Source of the DNA: SVTX01 sp045612105
GTDB taxonomy: Bacteria > Bacillota > Clostridia > Oscillospirales > CAG-272
Direction: 5' to 3'
Length of the DNA: 64,000 bases
NCBI GenBank assembly: GCA_045612105.1
Contig: JAZKYL010000045.1
Coordinates: 1 to 64,000 of the forward strand
The translations under genes were made by a program, and so were the position numbers. Below, piece after piece: positions 15,671 through 23,322 of the stretch. Numbering within the stretch: position 1 is the stretch's first letter; each line of letters starts with the position of its first letter. Below the pieces are notes generated by a model. That model was not told the origin of the DNA, did not search any database, and saw only the letters and a program-made list of their open reading frames with translations.

Positions 15671-18430
15671 TTATCCCTTCCGATTACGGATCTGTCTTGC
15701 CTTTGCTATAGCAATCTCAATTTCCCTATAGCTTCGTCTGGTAATCAAGTTAATTTCAGCAAGATAATCCAGTGCAATTGTCTTTTTGAGTTCTACACCG
15801 CTATTAGCGAGAGCATGAGCACAAATATCTACAAATTCTGAATACTCGCCACCTTTCAAGGCAACAGCTCCTGCGACATTATTTAATGATGTTCCATTAT
15901 TCACCAAGCTGAATTTCTTGCTGTAGCATAAAAGAAAACTTTCAAGCAAATATTCATTCCATTCGTATCCAACATTCGGGAATACCAAGAACGAATCAAC
16001 ATCTTTAACCAGGATATACCCACTGGTCAAGTATGTAGACAGAGCCTTATCAACAGCTTCAATATCAAATTCAACGTGATTTTTTGAAACAAAAAGTGTT
16101 TTACTTACTCGGACAGTAGCTTCCGCCACTGCTCCAAAATAGATTGTGGTATCTGTTTCTTTAGAGAAGTTGTAAAGATCAATGTCTGTAAACGGCGCAT
16201 TGTGTTTAGCATAGAGCCTAAACACATCTGCCATAGCAAGTTTTGCGCCATAAGCACTGATAACTTCGCCATCAAAATCAAAACGGTTTGACATCACCTT
16301 GGAAAGTGCATTGCGAATTCCCAAAGGTGAGAGATACAAGTTATTCTCAAGGAATACTGCCATTTGTTCCTGGACGTTTGCAAACACATTAGACCAAATG
16401 GCATAGCCATTCTCTTCGATTTCTCTATCCAAGATTTCAGCAATAGTTTCCCCATCGCTTTCAGAAAACTCAAAAATATTAATATGGAAATAATTCTCTT
16501 TTCCATTCATCACATAATTCGAGCCACTTCTGATTTCACGATATATGATATCTTTGGATATATGCGATAAGCCTTCGTACACATCGTCATACGAGAGAGG
16601 CTTTCCTGCAGAAAGCATAAACTCCACTATCTCGGCCGAATGGTCAATTTTCACATTCTTCTCTGTAGACATATAATTCTCAAAGAAATAATATTTACCT
16701 TTATCAGCCATAAACTCAATATAAGCGCGTAACATTCTTTCGTCAGTTAAGCTAAAACAGTATGCGAATGCATCAGAGAGATCGCTGAAAATCGCCTTAT
16801 AGTATAGCACCTTGCTTCCAGAAGCAAATTGAGTTTCAATATACTCGAACAATCTTTCACTCGTAGAGCTATCGATTATTCCCTCGGCCGGGAACAATCT
16901 ATCCATATAATAGACACCACAATATTTAAGGCGTTCTTCTAGCTCTTCATCCGTGAAATTAAGCGGGGCATCATTGTAATCTGCATATGTATCTCTAAAG
17001 ATTTCGAAATCTATAGAGTCGAATTGCATTCCATTACGATATCTCGCCATTAAAACTCGAACGAATGCTTCCTTATCAAAATCATTAGGAATTGTTACGA
17101 TAGGTTCGGTAGACTCTCCGCCAAACGAGAAATCATCAGGAACAACACGCTGTGCAAAAGAATAGAGTTCTTCGGACAACTTTGTAGCCCACGAAATTCT
17201 ATCCAAAAATTCAATGACCTCAAGCTTTGTAACGCCACTTCCTATTATGGAAACGATATGATCTACAGTCATTCCATCAGGATTATCATAAATCTTAGAA
17301 ACGGAATAGAGCTTGTGATACAACTCTGGATATTTCACTTCAAGTTCAGTATCAGATGTTCTTCGGATATCTCGACGGTGGATTTCAGCAATATAATCTC
17401 TTAACTTTCTAAAAGCAACCGAGAACCTATTATGTTGGCGCTTATTGTGCTCTATAAAATCACGATTCTCCAAAAGAATATCGATGGATCGAAGAACGAG
17501 TCCACAGTCGTTAGATGTCAAAGAAACACCCGCAATACCGGTTTCTTTGGCATATGTTTCTGCAGAATTAATAGATGATGCATAGCTCCGCACGGTAGCT
17601 TCAGCCATTCCCTTGTTTCTGAGCCATTTAACAAAGCCGCTCTCTAACTCTACAGAAGCAATATCATGCGTACTGGTTGTCACTAACGGAGCATCGTCGT
17701 TGCTTACTAGCTCTCGCGTAAGATCTAACTTTGGAATCAAAAATTCAATCAGTTCATTACGATAAGCAAACTTTCTCATGATTTTGCCACGTGTTTCAGT
17801 TGTCTTATCCCAAGATTCCACTGATTCTTGATATTCTTCATTCGTTAAGAGAGATCGTTTAATATATAAATCAAAGCACCCCTCATTAGCAAGATGCCAT
17901 ATTTCGAACAAAACATTGCCTCGTCTATTAACCCCCACGGGGAGAATATAAACGGCACGATTCACCACTTCGTCCTTGGCATTAAGATTGGTAAAGACTA
18001 AATCCGAGTATTTTGATTTAACCAGGTCGAAATACCCCAGCAAATTATCACCAATACGAACGGGCTCTAAAACCGGTACAGAATCAACCGGCGCGATATC
18101 TTCCGTATGCTCGTCCTGCATCGAAGAAACTCGCTGTTCTGCAAGAAACCTCACAAAAGCCAAATAGCGATTGGCAGAATCTACAATCACTTGATACTGC
18201 TTCTTGTTTCTGATTCGAAATATCTTGTTACCTGTTACAGTTTTAACAAATTTTCTAACTGTATCTATATCTGTTGTTTCAAACAACGGAGCCTTGAGCA
18301 CTTTAATGCGTGTGCAGAAATCTTCACCAACAGCCAAAGCTTGACAAGCAATGTCAGCCCTTAATTTAGGCGCGTTTTCTTGCAACCACTCGCAAAATTG
18401 CGAGCGCACATTGTTCACGCTAGTTGTCAT
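15671..18430 (-). CDS. large BREX-operon protein with recombinase core-binding-like helical repeats
   Basis: A 919-aa cytoplasmic protein I cannot assign to a named family. The ATG at 18430 has GGAGG eight bases upstream and is preferred to an upstream TTG at 18451. Residues about 255-340 (FVKWLRNKGMAEATVRSYAS ... FRKLRDYI) look like the SAM-like core-binding domain of tyrosine recombinases. Residues 1-100 look like a diverged copy (FCEWLQENAP ... ANRYLAFVRFL). No catalytic recombinase domain follows. The C-terminal 450 residues appear to be several winged-helix-like units. It is the first structural gene of the operon, so a DNA-recognition role is a reasonable inference. Confidence 0.7.
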   Translation of the reverse strand: MTTSVNNVRSQFCEWLQENAPKLRADIACQALAVGEDFCTRIKVLKAPLFETTDIDTVRKFVKTVTGNKIFRIRNKKQYQVIVDSANRYLAFVRFLAEQRVSSMQDEHTEDIAPVDSVPVLEPVRIGDNLLGYFDLVKSKYSDLVFTNLNAKDEVVNRAVYILPVGVNRRGNVLFEIWHLANEGCFDLYIKRSLLTNEEYQESVESWDKTTETRGKIMRKFAYRNELIEFLIPKLDLTRELVSNDDAPLVTTSTHDIASVELESGFVKWLRNKGMAEATVRSYASSINSAETYAKETGIAGVSLTSNDCGLVLRSIDILLENRDFIEHNKRQHNRFSVAFRKLRDYIAEIHRRDIRRTSDTELEVKYPELYHKLYSVSKIYDNPDGMTVDHIVSIIGSGVTKLEVIEFLDRISWATKLSEELYSFAQRVVPDDFSFGGESTEPIVTIPNDFDKEAFVRVLMARYRNGMQFDSIDFEIFRDTYADYNDAPLNFTDEELEERLKYCGVYYMDRLFPAEGIIDSSTSERLFEYIETQFASGSKVLYYKAIFSDLSDAFAYCFSLTDERMLRAYIEFMADKGKYYFFENYMSTEKNVKIDHSAEIVEFMLSAGKPLSYDDVYEGLSHISKDIIYREIRSGSNYVMNGKENYFHINIFEFSESDGETIAEILDREIEENGYAIWSNVFANVQEQMAVFLENNLYLSPLGIRNALSKVMSNRFDFDGEVISAYGAKLAMADVFRLYAKHNAPFTDIDLYNFSKETDTTIYFGAVAEATVRVSKTLFVSKNHVEFDIEAVDKALSTYLTSGYILVKDVDSFLVFPNVGYEWNEYLLESFLLCYSKKFSLVNNGTSLNNVAGAVALKGGEYSEFVDICAHALANSGVELKKTIALDYLAEINLITRRSYREIEIAIAKARQIRNRKG

Positions 18431-18469
18431 AGTTTTTGCCTCCAAAATCAATAAAGTTCAGCACATACA

Positions 18470-18676
18470 TTAATCTTCGTTAACAATTTCCATAATATCG
18501 CCAATGTCACAGTTCAAGGCGATACATACCTTTCGCAGCACATCGGTATTAACATTTTCATTTTTAGCTAATTTAGTAACTGACGCTGAACTTATCCCTG
18601 CAGCCACTTGCAAGTCTTTCTTCTTCATGTCTTTGTCAATAAGTAATTTCCACAATTTCTTATAACTAATAGCCAC
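18470..18676 (-). CDS. XRE-family regulator of the BREX operon
   Basis: A 68-aa single-domain Cro/C1-type helix-turn-helix protein (VAISYKKLWKLLIDKDMKKK, then AAGISSASVTKLAKNENV and LNCDIGDIMEIV). I choose the GTG at 18676, preceded by GAGGTG, because the family normally begins at AISYxKLWKLL; longer in-frame starts would run into the promoter. The gene sits 32 bases downstream of a consensus promoter and 39 bases before the 919-aa gene. It probably autoregulates the whole defence operon. Small XRE proteins of this kind are common at mobile-island promoters. Confidence 0.8.
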   Translation of the reverse strand: MAISYKKLWKLLIDKDMKKKDLQVAAGISSASVTKLAKNENVNTDVLRKVCIALNCDIGDIMEIVNED

Positions 18677-18707
18677 GTCTACACCTCTAAAAATAAAGTA
18701 TATTTTT

Positions 18708-18736
18708 ATTATAACACGCCGTTCGACAGTTGTCAA
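18708..18736 (-). promoter_or_regulatory. consensus promoter of the XRE/BREX operon
   Basis: On the minus strand: TTGACA (18736-18731), 17 bases, TATAAT (18713-18708), a perfect sigma-A match. The 10-bp palindrome GACAGTTGTC overlaps the -35 box and is a candidate operator for the XRE protein encoded next. Confidence 0.85.
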
Positions 18737-18915
18737 CATAAAATTCCTGCGAACGCAAGATTTTTTCTTTTGTTTGTGAGTAAATTCTTTTCAATCGCTT
18801 TAAGTATAAAGGCATTTAAAGGCATTTTATACCCTTAATCATAGGTATCACCTACTCTATCCATGTAGAAATGATTGGTACATTAGGATATGCAAACCGA
18901 ACCATAATTTACTGT

Positions 18916-18956
18916 TACGCAATCACTCAAGTTTTGTTACGCAGAGTGCTACGCAA
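18916..18956. repeat. heptamer cluster 1 (TACGCAA-like x3)
   Basis: Three TACGCAA/G heptamers at 18916, 18938 and 18950, spaced 22 and 12 bp start to start. The same spacing recurs in three more clusters. The last heptamer is 135 bp from the core site at 19085. Apart from this cluster and the promoter, 18740-19050 contains no gene that I can support. Confidence 0.7.
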
Positions 18957-19053
18957 GGCTATTTTACGTAAACAAAAAGCGTCGTAAGTGTTATATAGAA
19001 ACACATTACAACGCTGCTTATAAAGTTGTGCGCTTCGTCTAAAAATACGTTAT

Positions 19054-19091
19054 CTGGGTGTGGCGTAGCTGGTAGCGCGCTACCTTGGGGT
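19054..19091 (+). tRNA. 5' half of tRNA-Pro(GGG), interrupted in the anticodon loop
   Basis: The parts read in order: acceptor strand CTGGGTG, T8 G9, D arm GCGT-AGCTGGTA-GCGC, then anticodon arm CTACC and loop TTGGGGT (anticodon GGG). The sequence that follows does not complete a tRNA: the T arm and acceptor strand fail to pair. Joined to 23303-23340 it gives a 76-nt cloverleaf with every stem paired (some G-U). The gene is therefore split here, or this is a mobile-element-borne copy of the 5' half. Confidence 0.75.
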
Positions 19092-19106
19092 AGTAGAGAC
19101 CCCAAG
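19084..19106. other. attachment-like core site S1
   Basis: CTTGGGGT, a 7-nt spacer AGTAGAG, then ACCCCAAG: a perfect 8-bp inverted repeat around 7 bp. This is the layout of a tyrosine-recombinase core site, and it overlaps the tRNA-Pro anticodon loop. The bases after it (to about 19134) mirror the tRNA D arm in reverse orientation. Confidence 0.6.
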
Positions 19107-19227
19107 TGCAAGTGTTGACCAGCTGCGCCCACCCTAAAGCTCCTATCAATGATATAGGAACCAACTCGTCTGCTCACCTAGAAATCATCTCTCCGTCCGG
19201 CATACCAAATGGAGAGATAATTTCTGC

Positions 19228-19268
19228 TACGCAATTCACCTCAATTTGCTACGCGACCTGCTACGCAA
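19228..19268. repeat. heptamer cluster 2
   Basis: TACGCAA-like heptamers at 19228, 19250 (TACGCGA) and 19262, spaced 22 and 12 bp. The last one is 132 bp before core site S2. Confidence 0.7.
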
Positions 19269-19420
19269 ATAGGCCTTTGAATCGTTTTTGAGGTTGATAT
19301 TGTCCGTATAGCACGCACAGATTTGAGGTCAAATAATGAACTTAATGCCTCTACTCGCTGTGTGTAATGACCGAAAGTTCAATAATTGACTAGTTGGGGT
19401 AGTAGAGTCCGCAAGTTCAA
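19259..19420. repeat. 162-bp direct repeat, copy 1, with core site S2
   Basis: This copy matches 23161-23322 over its full length, with an identical stretch of about 68 bp (19315-19382). It ends in core site S2 (TTGGGGT 19394-19400, AGTAGAG, TCCGCAA). The sequence right of S2 resembles that right of S1, including a GCTGCGCC segment, so both appear to be left ends of related cassettes. Confidence 0.85.
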
Positions 19421-19460
19421 CTATTTACCGGCTGCGCCACACCTTTGGCAACAGATTTTA

Positions 19461-20003
19461 TCATGCATTCAAGATCTCATATATATTATTAACAACAAAG
19501 CGCTGTGCTTGGGCATCAAATAAAACCGCTATGTACTCGCCCTCGCGTCCCATTTTAGTTTCTGCAGAAATTCCCATAGATTTACCTTGTTCTGTAGGAA
19601 TTTTTCGTAGTTTTCCCAATGGATCCGTGGTTTCACACAAAAGGCCTTTTTGTATTAACCATTGATTTAATTTTGGCACAGAAAATGATTTCATAAGAGG
19701 ATTCTTAACAAGAGCAGCTAGTTTTTTTGAAATCTCACTTCCGGAAATTGAATACGGAGAAGCCTCAAAATTGGCCAGTTGTGCTGGTGTAATTGAAAAA
19801 GGGATCGTCTTATCCACCTTGCCGACACCACCATTTTCATACACTTGTCCAAGAATATCAGACACGTAGAAAAAGCAACGAGACAAACGAACGTTATTGG
19901 CAATATCGTCATCGGGAATAGGAGTATCGTCCAGCGGATTGATACCATTTGCCAACTTATCAATAAATGATTTCGCATAAGCAATTTTTTCAAGTTCTGT
20001 CAT
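19461..20003 (-). CDS. conserved hypothetical protein with antirepressor-like C-terminus
   Basis: A 180-aa soluble protein with AGGAAA upstream of the ATG. The N-terminal half is helical and acidic (KLANGINPLDDTPIPDDDI, then LSRCFFYVSDIL). The C-terminal half (KLNQWLIQKGLL ... IPTEQGKSMGI) resembles the winged-helix KilAC domain found at the end of phage antirepressors. I know similar proteins in gut Firmicutes, but without a function. It lies 26 bases downstream of the DUF6933/pRiA4b gene and is probably co-transcribed with it, inside the cassette between core sites S2 and S3. Confidence 0.65.
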   Translation of the reverse strand: MTELEKIAYAKSFIDKLANGINPLDDTPIPDDDIANNVRLSRCFFYVSDILGQVYENGGVGKVDKTIPFSITPAQLANFEASPYSISGSEISKKLAALVKNPLMKSFSVPKLNQWLIQKGLLCETTDPLGKLRKIPTEQGKSMGISAETKMGREGEYIAVLFDAQAQRFVVNNIYEILNA

Positions 20004-20029
20004 AGGTTCTGTTTCCTTTCATTTCAAAG

Positions 20030-21136
20030 TTACTCTTGGATAGTTGCAAAAGGACAGCGATAAGCATCTTTGATTCTAAAATTTATATGTTTCAAATCTG
20101 AAGAGTGCCACTCAGTCGCGCCAAGCCATCCTACGATATTATCATACTCAGAATGATTAGGTTCAATGAGTATTTTCATAAGTTCATCAAAGCCATAAGC
20201 CCCTCCGCAATCTTCCATAGGGGCATCTCCAACAAGTTCTACGCAACGAGCATAGGGATCGTTACAATTTTCTATGAACCGGTTCAATTGGATCGTATGC
20301 ATCCAACCATCGCCAAAATCGTATTCATATTCAATTAAATTCTGTTTTTGAAACACTTCACGAACAGTAATTTTTTCACTATCTATCGCTTGAGTTTCAA
20401 AAATTTCTTCTTGCATAAACAATGGTTGAACTATAGTTGTCGGAATTCCATTTGCATCCTTCTTCAATATGAAATGATGGTAATGATAATCTTCCCATTC
20501 AAATATATTTTGTAAAACCATATGCAATTGATAAAAGTTAAAATTGCTTGGAATAATAACGGTCCTCTTGCAAGGAGTCAGCAAATCAAGAGTAACTTCA
20601 AGCTCCGCCATATGTGCAGACTGAACAGGTTCACCATATTTTTCTTTAAGAGACGACACTAGAATTTCACAAGGCAAACAAAATCCATTCGAAGCTATCA
20701 AATTATCATTTATCCAAGGTAAAAGCTTCCTTTGATACATATCATTTGCCTCAAACAAATTGCTAAATAGCACTACTCTTTCACACGTCTTATTACAGTG
20801 GGTTATCACAGAACGAGAAGCTGTTTTGCAAAACGTAATATTCTTCGAGCAATCAATAATATATTTTTCTATGATTTCATCGGAAATATATTCGCTCTCC
20901 ATCATCGAACGAATGCCATCCAATATTAATTTCTGAATTTGCGTAATGTTTTTCAACGTAATTCCATAAAGAATGAAACAACATTTGGCTTTATCGTTCA
21001 TAACAACCAATGTTTTGCGACGATTCACAATCATAAGATTTGCTGTCCATGAAAACAAAGGATCTGTCTGTCCCTTCTCTTCAACAACACCAATACCAAT
21101 ATAATCAAGTGCCTTTTTTGTACATCCTATAATCAT
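20030..21136 (-). CDS. DUF6933-like and plasmid pRiA4b ORF-3-like fusion protein
   Basis: A 368-aa protein. The N-terminus (MIIGCTKKALDYIGI ... DPLFSWTANLMIV ... NDKAKCCFILYGI) fits the DUF6933 pattern. The C-terminal 190 residues match the pRiA4b ORF-3/IS1096-passenger family: FYQLHMVLQNIFEWEDYHYHHF, then YEYDFGDGWMHTI and CGGAYGFDELM. Neither domain has a settled function; the second is typical of plasmids and transposons. GAGG lies 12 bases upstream of the ATG, and a TTGCAC-17-TATAAT promoter precedes it. It is transcribed away from the XRE gene of the same cassette. Confidence 0.7.
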   Translation of the reverse strand: MIIGCTKKALDYIGIGVVEEKGQTDPLFSWTANLMIVNRRKTLVVMNDKAKCCFILYGITLKNITQIQKLILDGIRSMMESEYISDEIIEKYIIDCSKNITFCKTASRSVITHCNKTCERVVLFSNLFEANDMYQRKLLPWINDNLIASNGFCLPCEILVSSLKEKYGEPVQSAHMAELEVTLDLLTPCKRTVIIPSNFNFYQLHMVLQNIFEWEDYHYHHFILKKDANGIPTTIVQPLFMQEEIFETQAIDSEKITVREVFQKQNLIEYEYDFGDGWMHTIQLNRFIENCNDPYARCVELVGDAPMEDCGGAYGFDELMKILIEPNHSEYDNIVGWLGATEWHSSDLKHINFRIKDAYRCPFATIQE

Positions 21137-21205
21137 AATATTCTTTCCTCAATACTTTCTAATTTCCGGTCTTTTTGCCACCCACTCGCTCTATCCATCT
21201 GTTTT

Positions 21206-21234
21206 ATTATACCACAAAAACATACAAAGTGCAA
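21206..21234 (-). promoter_or_regulatory. promoter for the DUF6933/pRiA4b gene pair
   Basis: Minus strand: TTGCAC (21234-21229), 17 bases, TATAAT (21211-21206). Two direct copies of AAAGTGCAA (21227-21235 and 21240-21248) cover the -35 box. Inverted partial copies follow (ACACTTT, TTGCAC near 21265-21276). These are candidate operator sequences. Confidence 0.7.
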
Positions 21235-21341
21235 TTGTTAAAGTGCAAACTTTTGATTTGTTACACTTTATCTTGCACATTAATTTGTGATATTGATAAA
21301 GTTATAAAGACCACTATCTCATATTTTAACACTTTTGGTCT

Positions 21342-21361
21342 TTTTGACCGCTGGGTCAAAA
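21342..21361. promoter_or_regulatory. palindrome between the divergent cassette genes
   Basis: TTTTGACC, loop GCTG, GGTCAAAA: an 8-bp perfect inverted repeat about 55 bp upstream of the XRE gene promoter. It is a possible operator; no T-run marks it as a terminator on the plus strand. Confidence 0.4.
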
Positions 21362-21416
21362 GTTGACTAACTGAGATATAACACCTATTTCACGTAAAAA
21401 TAATTTCCAAATAGCC

Positions 21417-21445
21417 TTGACTTTCGCTCTCGGTTGTGATACAAT
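21417..21445 (+). promoter_or_regulatory. promoter of the cassette XRE gene
   Basis: TTGACT (21417-21422), 17 bases, TACAAT (21440-21445). A 10-bp palindrome TGACAGGTCA (21456-21465) lies just downstream, where a repressor would block transcription. AGGAG precedes the ATG at 21482. Confidence 0.75.
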
Positions 21446-21481
21446 GACAATGTACTGACAGGTCATTAAAAGGAGCATATA

Positions 21482-22264
21482 ATGAGTCAAAAATCAATTA
21501 AAGGAACCATTGCATTGGGTAAAGCCATCAAAAGCAGACGTCAAGAGCTTGGGTTAACTATAGAGGAAGCAGCATCTAAAGCGGGTGTTGGAATAAAAAG
21601 CTGGTGTCGTTATGAGTCGGGAGAATCAATAAGAAGCGACAAAGTAAAAGGCATTTGCAAAGCACTGAACTGGCATGCATTCCCCAACGAAGGCGGCAAA
21701 GACGAAATCACTTTTGATATTGAATATTATAAAAATCATGAATCTTGGTCGCCGTATCTTTGCGAACAATTCGGCGAAGCTGTAGCGATTTCTTTCATAA
21801 TTGGTAGCGAAATAGTGTTAGATCATATAAAAGATGATTTAAGTGAACTTTCAACTCTTCCAAGAGGTAGCCACATTGGTCAGCTTCCCTTTTCAATGTT
21901 AAAAGATTCTCTTCCACAACAGTTTCTTATGAGATATGATTACGATTATCTCTATCAATTAAAGGCTACCGTATTACAACTTATAAAAAATGCAACAAAT
22001 CCAAAAGTCTTCGTTGCACATAGTGTTATGGAAGAATTAGCTATATATCTATTTATGGAAGAAGCATCCGCATTTATGGAATGCATGTCTGCTGAGATGG
22101 AAGCTATCGGAATTGATGATTTAGATGAACTGAACGATTGGGCTTTTGATTTATTCGACGATATGGATATCGTTACTTTTCTATATTCAAATAGATTTCT
22201 GACCGAAGACAATATATATCATTTTGATCACTGGAGCGAGGATCAGTTTTATAACGAAAACTAA
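21482..22264 (+). CDS. XRE-family regulator with C-terminal sensor-like region
   Basis: A 260-aa protein. Residues 10-65 form a Cro/C1 helix-turn-helix (LGKAIKSRRQELGLTIEEAASKAGVGIKSWCRYESG). The remaining 190 residues are helical and strongly acidic towards the end (DDLDELNDWAFDLFDDMD). Such long XRE proteins often pair with a downstream partner, and here a second gene follows after 21 bases. The palindrome at its own promoter suggests autoregulation. Toxin-antitoxin or lysogeny-type control is possible, but nothing in the sequence proves it. Confidence 0.75.
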   Translation: MSQKSIKGTIALGKAIKSRRQELGLTIEEAASKAGVGIKSWCRYESGESIRSDKVKGICKALNWHAFPNEGGKDEITFDIEYYKNHESWSPYLCEQFGEAVAISFIIGSEIVLDHIKDDLSELSTLPRGSHIGQLPFSMLKDSLPQQFLMRYDYDYLYQLKATVLQLIKNATNPKVFVAHSVMEELAIYLFMEEASAFMECMSAEMEAIGIDDLDELNDWAFDLFDDMDIVTFLYSNRFLTEDNIYHFDHWSEDQFYNEN

Positions 22265-22285
22265 TGATTGAAAATGGAGGAAATA

Positions 22286-23050
22286 ATGGGTGAGTTATTT
22301 GATCGTTATGATGAAGAGCCAATAAGAGGCAAAGACATTACTATAGGTGATAGCTTTTTCCAGGTTTTTATTTCTCTATCAGATGAAATATTTTGTTATA
22401 CAGGAGTATGCAAGAATAACAAAGATGAATACGAGCAATCGTTATTTGTTCATCCATACTATATGACAGGAAAACATAGCACGGAGAAAGAAATATCTGA
22501 AAAAGTAAAAGGATTCTATCGTATTATTAATGGCTATGTTACTTTAGATGATTATGTTGATTCGGGAAAGCACGGCACTCGTTTATACAAAAGACTCGAT
22601 TGTAGCATCAAATTTCCTTATCCTGATAATTACTATGCTGTTTTTGTAAATAATGAAGAAGACTGTGATGTAACACGAAAAGTATTTGGATTGACTCACG
22701 AAGAAATTACTTCACTTTTAGATGCATATGCATTAACTATGGGAACATATCATGAATACGGCTCTTATCCACGACTAACCAGGTCGCCGAGATCTGTAAA
22801 TTACTGCGACATAACCGAGACTTGGATTCCTGAAGGATTCCCATATATCGCATTCAAAGATAGCGGTTATGATTTTTCCCATGTTTCTCTTTTTGGATTT
22901 TATCGTCATATACAACTACTTACCGGTTATAAAATAGATTCAGTTATTAGTAAAGCACTTTTGAAACACGGTGCTAGCGAGGAAGTATTAGAAAGAATTT
23001 TCAATTTGAATATTAGCAATTCATATCTAACAAAAGTCATCAAAAAATAA
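22286..23050 (+). CDS. hypothetical protein paired with the XRE regulator
   Basis: A 254-aa soluble protein with no recognised family. I choose ATG 22286 because GGAGG lies five bases before it; an in-frame TTG at 22268 is less likely. The protein is rich in aromatic and charged residues, with YYAVFVNNEEDCD and SVNYCDITETWIPEGFPYIAF in the middle. It contains no transmembrane segment. It shares the XRE gene's transcript and sits at the right end of the 3.9-kb cassette, so it may be the effector that the regulator controls. Confidence 0.6.
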   Translation: MGELFDRYDEEPIRGKDITIGDSFFQVFISLSDEIFCYTGVCKNNKDEYEQSLFVHPYYMTGKHSTEKEISEKVKGFYRIINGYVTLDDYVDSGKHGTRLYKRLDCSIKFPYPDNYYAVFVNNEEDCDVTRKVFGLTHEEITSLLDAYALTMGTYHEYGSYPRLTRSPRSVNYCDITETWIPEGFPYIAFKDSGYDFSHVSLFGFYRHIQLLTGYKIDSVISKALLKHGASEEVLERIFNLNISNSYLTKVIKK

Positions 23051-23129
23051 CCCAAATTATGATTGAACATATAAAATTATAATTGTAAATATTGTTTGAG
23101 ACTTTGAATTTGGAGCTGCAAGTTCGTGC

Positions 23130-23170
23130 CACGCAATCACTCAGCCTTTGCCACGCAAGGTGCTACGCAA
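23130..23170. repeat. heptamer cluster 3
   Basis: CACGCAA, CACGCAA and TACGCAA at 23130, 23152 and 23164 (22 and 12 bp apart). The last is 132 bp before core site S3. Confidence 0.7.
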
Positions 23171-23322
23171 ATAGACTTTTGAATCGTTTTTGAGACGAAT
23201 CTCTGTCGTATTGCGTGCACAGATTTGAGGTCAAATAATGAACTTAATGCCTCTACTCGCTGTGTGTAATGACCGAAAGTTCAACAATTGACCAGTTGGG
23301 GTGGTAGAGGTCGCAAGTTCAA
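23161..23322. repeat. 162-bp direct repeat, copy 2, with core site S3
   Basis: Second copy of the repeat at 19259-19420. It ends in core site S3 (TTGGGGT 23296-23302, GGTAGAG, GTCGCAA), which runs straight into the 3' half of tRNA-Pro. The 3902 bp between the S2 and S3 cores is the four-gene cassette. No gene is supported between 23051 and 23456. Confidence 0.85.

Noticed and set aside
19330..19440. A complete tRNA at core site S2
   Set aside because: The T-arm and acceptor strands do not pair and no D arm precedes the loop; only a tRNA-derived core is present.
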